From Ochotona curzoniae (lineage: Eukaryota; Chordata; Mammalia; Lagomorpha; Ochotonidae), in NCBI RefSeq assembly GCF_017591425.1, contig NW_024466599.1, positions 75,372,501 to 75,436,500 on the forward strand: a stretch of DNA of 64,000 bases, read 5' to 3'. The notes beneath the pieces are model-generated. The model ran no database searches. It was given only the letters and a program-made list of their open reading frames with translations, and was not told the origin of the DNA. Positions 57,756-64,000 of the stretch are shown one piece after another. Each line of letters begins with the position of its first letter. Position 1 is the stretch's first letter. The translations under genes were made by a program, and so were the position numbers.

Positions 57756-57857
57756 AGAAATAAATTTTTAGGGGTAGGTTTATTTTGTTAAAAAAAATTT
57801 AAAAAAACAAAAATCACAAAATTTCACTATTTTATGATTCCATTTGTATAACATTCT

Positions 57858-58178
57858 CTTTTTTTTTTTAAGATTTGTTTATTTTTTATTGGGAAGGCAT
57901 ATCAGATTTAAGAAGGAGATAGAGAGATCTTCCGTTTGCTGGTTCACTCCCCAAGTGGCTGCAATGGTCAGAGCTTTGCTGATCTGAAGCCAGAAGCCTC
58001 TTCTGAGTGTCCCACATGGGCAGGGTCCCATGGCTTTGGGCTGTCCTCACTTGTTTTCCCAGGCCGCAAGCAGGGAGCTGGATGGAAAGTGGAGCAGCCG
58101 GGACTGGAACTGGTACCCATATGGGATCTTGGAGCTTTCAAGGCAAGGATTTAGCCACGGAGGCATCACGCCGGACCC
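57858..58178 (-). mobile_element. CSINE, full length
   Basis: TTAAGATTTGTTTATTTTTT tail, GCTGGTTCACTCCCCAAGTG, GGTACCCATATGGGATCTTG and head end ATCACGCCGGACCC. Confidence 0.9.
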
Positions 58179-58469
58179 TGTGTAAGATTCTTAAAATGGC
58201 AAAATTCTTGGGGTGGAGAAGAGATTTGTGTGGCCTGAGGAGATCTGTGTGATTGTGTTGGTGGGTTCCGGAGTCTCCATGTGTGGTGGACTGGCAGCAT
58301 TACATACACACTGTGCTCGCGTCAGTCTCCTGGTTTTGGGATCACACCGTAGTTAGGTGAGCTGTCGCTCTTGCCAGCAACTGGGGTATGGGTACAGGAT
58401 AGCACTCTCTACTGTTAATTTCCTATGAGTTCTTATTGAAGTATTTTTTTTTTAAAGGAAAAGTTAGCA

Positions 58470-58562
58470 TAGGCATTTAGCCTAGTGATTAGAGTCCATG
58501 AATGTCTGTGTCTCTCGCCTGTTACTTACCAAGTATGTAAATAAATGATCATTTAAAAAAAA
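58470..58562 (+). mobile_element. Internally deleted CSINE
   Basis: GCATTTAGCCTAGTGATTAG (head) is joined within about 20 bases to GTGTCTCTCGCCTG and then a GTAAATAAATGATC tail with an A-run. The whole body between is missing. Confidence 0.55.
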
Positions 58563-58585
58563 ATTAGAAGCTCAACTTGTTTAAT

Positions 58586-58696
58586 GTATACTGTATACTG
58601 TATACTATATACTATATACTATATAATATATAATATATAATATATAATATATAATATATAATATATAATATATAATATATAACATATAATATATAA
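58586..58696 (+). repeat. Heptanucleotide AT-rich repeat with stepwise variants
   Basis: About 16 seven-base units. They run in order from TATACTG (about 3) to TATACTA (about 3) to TATAATA (about 10), with one TATAACA near the end. Confidence 0.95.
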
Positions 58697-58699
58697 GTA

Positions 58700-58876
58700 A
58701 AAGCCAGGACCTGCATCCAGGTCTCCTGAATGGGACCATCCTCTGCTGCTTTTTCAAGTGCATTAGCAGGGAGGTGGATCAGAAATGGAACTGCAGGGAC
58801 ATGAACCCCTGGCCCTGTGGGATGCCAGCATCCCAGTAGTCACGTTCAACTGATATGCCAGAACACTGGCCCTTCC
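58700..58876 (-). mobile_element. Old CSINE copy
   Basis: Truncated at the AT repeat. GCCAGGACCTGCATCCAGG, ATTAGCAGGGAGGTGGATC, and head end GAACACTGGCCC. Confidence 0.65.
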
Positions 58877-59043
58877 ACTCACGGATCTGAGCAGCTTTCA
58901 CATTTGCTTGGTGATTGATGAGAACGTCACAAAAGATGAAAATGTAATGGAAACAGGGAGAGCTCGTGCAGGTTGCTGGAGGACCTGGTTGTCTCAGCAA
59001 CAAAAGTCCCGGTTCACGTGGAACACAGTCTCTGTGACAGCAC

Positions 59044-59159
59044 TACGAAGGTTGTGAAAATGGAATGAAAAGAACGGTGTTTTGGTACAAAATCTTTGAA
59101 ACCCACACAGGGATTTTTCCTGATACACATTTTCCCTGAACACTTGACTTTGACGTGTA
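59044..59159 (+). mobile_element. Mariner-type MITE, both ends visible
   Basis: TACGAAGGTTGTGAAAATGG opens it. The core is TTTTGGTACAAAATCTTTG, and ACACATTTTCCCTGAACAC then GACGTGTA closes it. The order mirrors the minus copies at 5724 and 56122. Confidence 0.65.
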
Positions 59160-59584
59160 TGGAGCATGTACTTGTCAGGGAAGGGATATTCTGTCACTGG
59201 TCTTTTTCAGCTACACTCACAAGAAGGTAGTTGTCCCAGCTGGAAGTGGCTTCTGATAGACACCAGTCTGTGTCTGAGTTCAGACATTCCTAGATCTTCC
59301 CAAAAGCAGGGATAATAATGATGATGATGATGAGCCATTTACACACATAGGGGCATAATCATAAAGCAAGCATCTGTTAATACTCCTGCTGACCTACACA
59401 CTAGAATGCTATCGATGTAAAGATAGTTCAGAGGCTCACCAAAATGCTTATCACAGAAATGTGTGTATAGGTTTCAAATTACTTTGCACCCAGTGGACTT
59501 ACCTTTTGCTTCCATTTTTCTTTGTACTTTCTGAGTACCCTCATAGTGTGAAAATCCCAGTGTTCTCCATCTGATCTTATGCCA
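59160..59584. other. Unassigned non-coding sequence
   Basis: Includes an ATG/AAT trinucleotide run at 59312-59334. Nothing else recognised. Confidence 0.45.
59312..59334 (+). repeat. ATG trinucleotide repeat
   Basis: About seven units, beginning as AAT and continuing as GAT. Confidence 0.9.
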
Positions 59585-59690
59585 TTAAATGGTTTTGGGA
59601 AAATAGTACAGAGTTCTTGTATACACGGCTTCCGATTTCCTCTAATTTTATTCTCACATTACTGTATTCTTTTGTTCATGACTAATGAAC
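59585..59690 (+). mobile_element. Possible LINE-1 3' UTR fragment
   Basis: ATAGTACAGAGTTCTTGTAT resembles the L1M motif also seen near 26355. Short and weak. Confidence 0.35.
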
Positions 59691-59982
59691 AAAACAGTTT
59701 TGATATACTATTGTTGACCAAAGTCTCATCTTTATTCGAGTTTTGAAAAATGTAGCCAGGGTTCCTTTTTCTGTCCCAGGAGCCCTGCCAGGACATCGCG
59801 TGACACTAACTCATTGTCTCTGCTTAGCAAGCCTGCTGTTGGGAAGGAAGTCTCCATGTGCAGCCACATGTCAGGGTGGGCATTCCTCGGGGACAGAGCA
59901 TCTGCTAAGTTGTTTAGAATTCTTCTGCCAGCCAGTCTGACGTATTTCCTAGTTTGTCGTCCTCTCATGTGAAACAATTACT

Positions 59983-60062
59983 TTCTTCCGGGTCTCCCAC
60001 ACAGGTGCAGGGTCCTAACGCTTTGGCCCATCCTCTGCTGCTTCCCCAAGCCACATGCATAG
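59983..60062 (-). mobile_element. CSINE internal fragment
   Basis: TCTTCCGGGTCTCCCACACA, then GGTGCAGGGTCCTAACGC and a CATCCTCTGCTGCTTCCCC block. Tail and head are absent. Confidence 0.75.
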
Positions 60063-60359
60063 CCATAGTGGGTAATTACCTCAAGGCTTTGTACAAAGGG
60101 AATCAGGTTGTAGATTTCCTTGGAATGTTTTCCCATTCTGTGGTGTTTCTCGGAGTCACCTGTATGATTGGAGGAAGCCATGGGTTTCTTTGTTTTCACT
60201 ACTGCGTGACGATTGAACTGTGTGATGCTGTCACCCACTTGTCCTGTCTCCCGTGGACTGGGTTATTTCTTTGTTTTGCTAACTAGGCAGTGCTGTTGAG
60301 TGTACTTGTTCCCTGACCTACAAGTTCCATAGAAGTAGGAGTGAAGCCTTTGGCTTCAG

Positions 60360-60780
60360 CTTGTGCAAGGTAATTCCAAATTATCTTCCAAGGTAGTTAG
60401 ATTATTCTCTCTTCTATTATCAGCCTTTTCTGGTTTTGTCCACGTAGTGTAAAGCAGTATTGTGAACTCAAATTATGAGTGCAATTGTGTGTGTTTCATG
60501 TTTTAGCTGTCTGTGCATTTTCTCCGCCTTTGCCCTTTTCTAGTGAGGTGTTGGTCTTTTTCTTATTGAGCTGTGGGGGGTTTTACATATTCTAGATACC
60601 AGTCCTTTGTCATGTATGCTTCTTGAAAATATTTGTTTGCAAATATACATTTAGTCACGTCTTGATTTGTGACTACCTATAGGAATCCAGTGTCTGGATC
60701 GATTTTCTGTTTCACTACAACAGTCTTTTACTGTGCCAACAAGGTTGAATACTCCTACTTAGAACTTGCTTTGTTGTTGT
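60360..60780 (+). mobile_element. Ancient LINE-1 3' UTR fragment
   Basis: TTATTGAGCTGTGGGGGGTT, then a TACATATTCTAGATACCAG block, CTTTGTCATGTATGCTTC and TTTGTTTGCAAATAT follow the classic L1 order ('ttgagttgtaggagttctttatatattctggatatt...'). Confidence 0.7.
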
Positions 60781-60782
60781 TG

Positions 60783-61094
60783 TGAAGATTTATTTCTTTT
60801 TATTAGAAAGTCAAATTTACAGAGAGGAGAGACAGAGGGAAGGATCTGTCCACAGGTTCACTCCCCAAGTGGCGACAATGGCCAGAGCTGTGCGAATCTG
60901 CAGCCAGGAGCTTCTTCCGTGTCTCCTACAGGGACGCAGGGTTCTAAGCTTTGGGCCATCCTCTGCTGCTTTTCCAGGTCACAAGCAGGGAGCTGGTTGG
61001 GAAGTGGGGCAGGCAGGACATGAACCAGCGCCCACATGGGATCCCAGCACTTGCCAGACAAGGATTTAACCAATAGGCTAGTGCACCGGGTCCT
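60783..61094 (-). mobile_element. CSINE, full length, inserted in L1 sequence
   Basis: AGATTTATTTCTTTTTATTAG tail, CAGGTTCACTCCCCAAGTGG, CACATGGGATCCCAGCAC and head end GTGCACCGGGTCC. ACTTGCTTTGTTGTTG before and ACTTTGTTGTGTTCC after suggest an eroded target-site duplication. Confidence 0.9.
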
Positions 61095-61639
61095 GTGTAA
61101 AACTTTGTTGTGTTCCAGAGTGAATCTTGTATTCTTTAAGCTTTGTTGCATTGGCTGTGGACTTTCTGTGTTGTCTCAGTGTTCAATGGCTCGTTTTAAA
61201 ATTGAGTTTCAAATGCCTAAATTTGATTAAAAATACTAAAATTGTTTAATATAGTGTTAAGTTCTGCCTTCTCAATAGTGTAATGGGCTTTGTTGAAACA
61301 TTTTTGTATCTGTTGCTATATTCACTCATCGGTGTTTGGAAACAGGAGGTTGACTTCTTGCTGCATCATCTTGTGCATACTTGTTATATTCTCCTTGCTT
61401 TCACACATTTACTCAAGGTTGCTGAGTACTGTGCATTAGCATTTCTCAGAATTTTTACATGGCATGCATCATACATGGTGGGTAGGATGACAGTCACTGT
61501 TCCAAGAGGTGGAATTGTATTCCATGAGATCTTGTGAACTTGAATCCAGCCGTAACACAGACCTTCAGGATGGGGTCTGGATCCCTGTGGCCATTAGACA
61601 CCCCTGATAAAGACACAAACACCCCAGGCCATACATCTA
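61095..61639. other. Unassigned, possibly continuing L1 remnant
   Basis: T/A-rich sequence up to about 61350 could continue the L1 fragment interrupted by the SINE. The remainder is unrecognised. Confidence 0.35.
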
Positions 61640-62345
61640 CTCACTTCCCCCCCTATTTGCTAGGTGTCTAAGGCCTGGCACCATTCTTGGAGCTCACTTT
61701 ACAAGGAAGCAGAATCCTTGGCTTCAAGGAGTCACATTTAAAGAAAGAAAACAGACCATGATTAAATAGACATGCGTGAAGTATCTACGTGCTGGGGATG
61801 AGAGAAAACCAGGCCAGGGGTGACAGGCAATGTTGCAGCAGTTTCATAGAAGTGAACAGGTGTGGCTTGGCCGAGAATTGAATAGAATTTAGTGATGGGA
61901 TGGGGTTGTGGTGAGGGAGAGGGCATTTAAAAAGCAGCCCAGAGGGAGGGAACTGAGACTCGGGGTGAGATTAGGAGGCTGTCAGCTTGGGGGAGAGCCC
62001 ACAGTTGAGCTGTTTTAGGCCTGGAGTCCAGCGTGAGGGGGGCTGAGGTGAGGTTTGAGCAGAGGAGTGACACAAAGCCCCTTGAAGCTTAGGAGCACTT
62101 GCAGGCTGCCAGTGGGATCCAGACTGAGTATTGCTGGGCTACGGACGCACCCGGGTGTTTGGCGGGGGCCTGGATTAGGAGACTGCTGCAGAATTAGCTT
62201 TGTTGACATGGATTGGTGTCAGCAAGCAGTGGGACACTGGGGGAAGGCAGTTGCCTGTGAGGTTGCTGATGCAGAGAAGAGAAAAGCTTGGAGGCTGGTG
62301 TCAGGCTTTTGGCCTGAGCACCCATGTGAATGACTGGTGGTTAAG
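61640..62345 (+). mobile_element. Ancient mammalian interspersed repeat, family uncertain (L2-era)
   Basis: TTTGAGCAGAGGAGTGACAC, then GGATTAGGAGACTGCTGCAG and a GGCTTTTGGCCTGAGCACCC block occur in the order of a common mammalian repeat ('gagcagaggagtgacatgatctgac ... gttaggaggctattgcag ... ggcctgagcaactgg'). I remember the pattern but not its Repbase name. Confidence 0.5.
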
Positions 62346-62366
62346 TGTGTCATTCACATCAGAGAA

Positions 62367-62546
62367 GGGAGTGTGGTGGAGGCCCAGGAGGAGGGAGTGT
62401 GGTGGAGGCCCAGGAGGAGGGGGTGCGGTGGAGACCCAGGAGGAGGGACTGTGGTGGAGGCCAGGAGGAGGGAGTATGGTGGAGGCCTAGGAGGAGGGAG
62501 TGTGGTGGAGGCCCAGGAGGAGGGAGTATGGTGGAGGCCAGGAGGA
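62367..62546 (+). repeat. 26-bp G-rich minisatellite, seven units
   Basis: Units of the form GGGAGTGTGGTGGAGGCCCA plus GGAGGA. Five are 26 bp and two are 25 bp (one C lost), totalling 180 bp. The plus strand is almost purely purine plus T. The open frames through it are composition artefacts. Confidence 0.96.
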
Positions 62547-62803
62547 TTGTTGCTGCTTGCTTGGCGTTCTTCTGTTTTCCTTGGGGAGAATCCAGAGTTG
62601 CTTTTTGTTCATGTGACGTCTGGGGTGCACATTGCACATCCTCATGGAGAATTCTCGGGGTGCCAGGTAGAGCAGTGGTAGAGATCTCCCTGTGGGAGCA
62701 ATGAATGGATGATGCTCAGACCGGATGGGGCTGCAGGAGTGGCCCAACACACAGTAGGACAGGTAGGCATTTAGGAGGGGATGGTCAAAGGGTGAGACGG
62801 GGG

Positions 62804-63119
62804 GGTTGGGGGGAAGGCCTAGCAGGTAAAGCTGCTGCCTGCCATGCCAGCATCCCATGTGTTCAAGTGCTGGCAGCTCTACTTCCTGACCCACTTTCTG
62901 CTCATGACCTGGGAAAGCTGGGGAAGATGGCCCAAGTGTTTAGGCCCTGCACAAATTCATGAGACCAGAATAAGCTCCTGATTTCTCGCTTCAGCCCTTC
63001 TCAGCTTTTACCAGTGAAACCTCTAAGGAGTGAACCACCAGATGGAAAAAATCTGTGTGTCTCTTCCCTCTCTCTCTGTGTAACTCTGTCAAATGCATAA
63101 ATTAAAAAAAAAAAAAAAA
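62804..63119 (+). mobile_element. Older CSINE subfamily copy
   Basis: GGCCTAGCAGGTAAAGCTGC head, then CTTTCTGCTCATGACCTGGG, GGAGTGAACCACCAGATGG, and AAATGCATAAATT with a 16-nt A-tail. Confidence 0.85.
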
Positions 63120-63365
63120 GACATAGGGGTGGGAGGCAGTAGGCAAGCAAGAGCAAGGAAGAAGTTCAGGTTATGTTGTGAACCCCAAGGCCTTGTTACA
63201 ACAGAGTGGTGAGGTGAGGACCCTGGGGTTGGCATGCTGACATAGCCAGGTAATCTGGAATAAAGAGCAGGTGGGAGAGGACTGAATATTGTTGATGACT
63301 ACTGTAAAGGAGGGATGGTGGGCAAAGAGCCAAAGGAGAGTTTTCCTTTAAACAATCACTTGAAA
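63120..63365. other. Unassigned non-coding sequence
   Basis: Purine-rich; possibly the continuation of the ancient repeat at 61640. Not confirmed. Confidence 0.35.
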
Positions 63366-63990
63366 GTCAAAAAGACAGATGGAAACAGATTTATGTTTTG
63401 GTTCACGTCCCAAATGCTCTCAGCAGCTGGGGCTGGGCCAGGCCAAAGCCAGGAGCTGGGCACTCAGTCCAGTCAAATCTATGTGGATGGCAGCAGCTGT
63501 TTTTTTTTAAAGATTTATTTTTATTATTGTTTTTATTGGAAAGGCGGATATACAGAGAGGAGAGACAGAGAGGAAGATCTTCCGTCTGATGATTGACTCT
63601 CCAAGTGAGCACAACGGCCAATGCTAGGCCGATCCGAAGCCAGGAGCCTCTTCCTGGTCTCCCACGCGGGTGCAGGGTCCCAAAGCTTTGGGTGGTCCTC
63701 GACTGCTTTCCCAGGCCACAGGCAGGGAGCTGGAAGGGAAGCGGGGCTTCTGGGATAGAACCAGCGCCCCTATGGGATCCCGGGCGTGCAAGGCGAGGAC
63801 CTTAATCACTGCGCCACCGCGCCGGGCCTGGCAGCAGCTATTTTAACCATCACTTCCGCCTGCTGGTTAGCAGGATACCCGAGTAGGGAGCAGAGCTGGG
63901 CATTGGATTGACCCCCAGGCATTGTGTGATGGGGAAGTGGGCTTCTATGCTGGCATCTGAACCCTCGCACCAAGTGCCTGACTCAAAGGG
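63366..63990 (-). mobile_element. Older CSINE, split by a young CSINE
   Basis: Left part 63366-63498 (TTGGTTCACGTCCCAAATGC, GCTGGGCCAGGCCAAAGCC). Right part 63840-63990 (a CAGAGCTGGGCATTGGATTG block, then head-side ACCAAGTGCCTGAC). The young SINE lies between identical TGGCAGCAGCT copies. Confidence 0.75.
63499..63828 (-). mobile_element. Young full-length CSINE, nested, with perfect target-site duplication
   Basis: T-run, AAAGATTTATTTTTATTATTG tail, GATCTTCCGTCTGATGATTG, CAGCGCCCCTATGGGATCCC and head end CGCCACCGCGCCGGGCC. The 11-bp TGGCAGCAGCT is repeated exactly at 63488-63498 and 63829-63839. It is very similar to the copy at 55589 and retains CpGs. Confidence 0.97.
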
Positions 63991-64000
63991 GAGAGCATGT

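Noticed and set aside
1..64000. A novel gene system such as a defence island, biosynthetic cluster or operon
   Set aside because: No protein-coding gene could be supported on either strand. The sequence is repeat-dense mammalian non-coding DNA, where such systems are not expected.

Overview
This 64 kb window looks like mammalian nuclear DNA, not a microbial or viral genome. It is AT/GC-balanced, CpG-poor and densely packed with interspersed repeats. The most informative signal is about 40 copies of one tRNA-derived SINE family, the lagomorph C-repeat (CSINE). Its copies show an A box and B box in the head, the conserved blocks around CCAGCTCCCTGC and GTGGGAGACC, and an AATAAA-type A-rich tail. 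The head and tail variants resemble those I associate with pika (Ochotona) more than rabbit. The order Lagomorpha is therefore fairly secure, and pika is a memory-based inference.

No protein-coding gene, conventional RNA gene or CpG-island promoter could be supported. The longest open frame is 251 codons (minus strand, 21297-22052). Open frames of this size are expected by chance in 64 kb, and many of the open frames run through SINEs or minisatellites. The window is best read as intergenic or deep-intronic sequence.

Layout. 0-11 kb: scattered CSINEs, a Tigger-like DNA transposon, MaLR LTRs and a mariner-type MITE. 11.1-15 kb: an unusual GC-rich long element with an antisense A-rich end, containing about 2.4 kb of degenerate ~58-62 bp tandem repeats. 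15-22 kb: a short tandem duplication, a MaLR LTR, several SINEs and a long stretch of unassigned sequence. 22.5-23.5 kb: an ancient L1 3' end and a 37-bp minisatellite of about 13 units. 24-34 kb: mostly unassigned sequence with L1, MIR, MITE and SINE remnants. 34-44 kb: many SINEs, some nested, a MITE, a MaLR LTR and a long CA microsatellite. 44-55 kb: mostly unassigned, with a probable class II endogenous retroviral LTR on the minus strand near 48.2-48.6 kb, a MaLR LTR and a Tigger-like remnant. 55-64 kb: the densest SINE cluster, an L1 ORF2 scrap, a heptameric AT repeat, a 26-bp G-rich minisatellite and two young SINE insertions, at 55.6 and 63.5 kb, with perfect target-site duplications.

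There is no genetic system here in which genes work together. The interest lies in repeat biology: nested insertions with readable target-site duplications, a recurring mariner-type MITE family, and the two large tandem arrays. All family names are from memory and were not checked against a repeat library. Boundaries of old copies are approximate.
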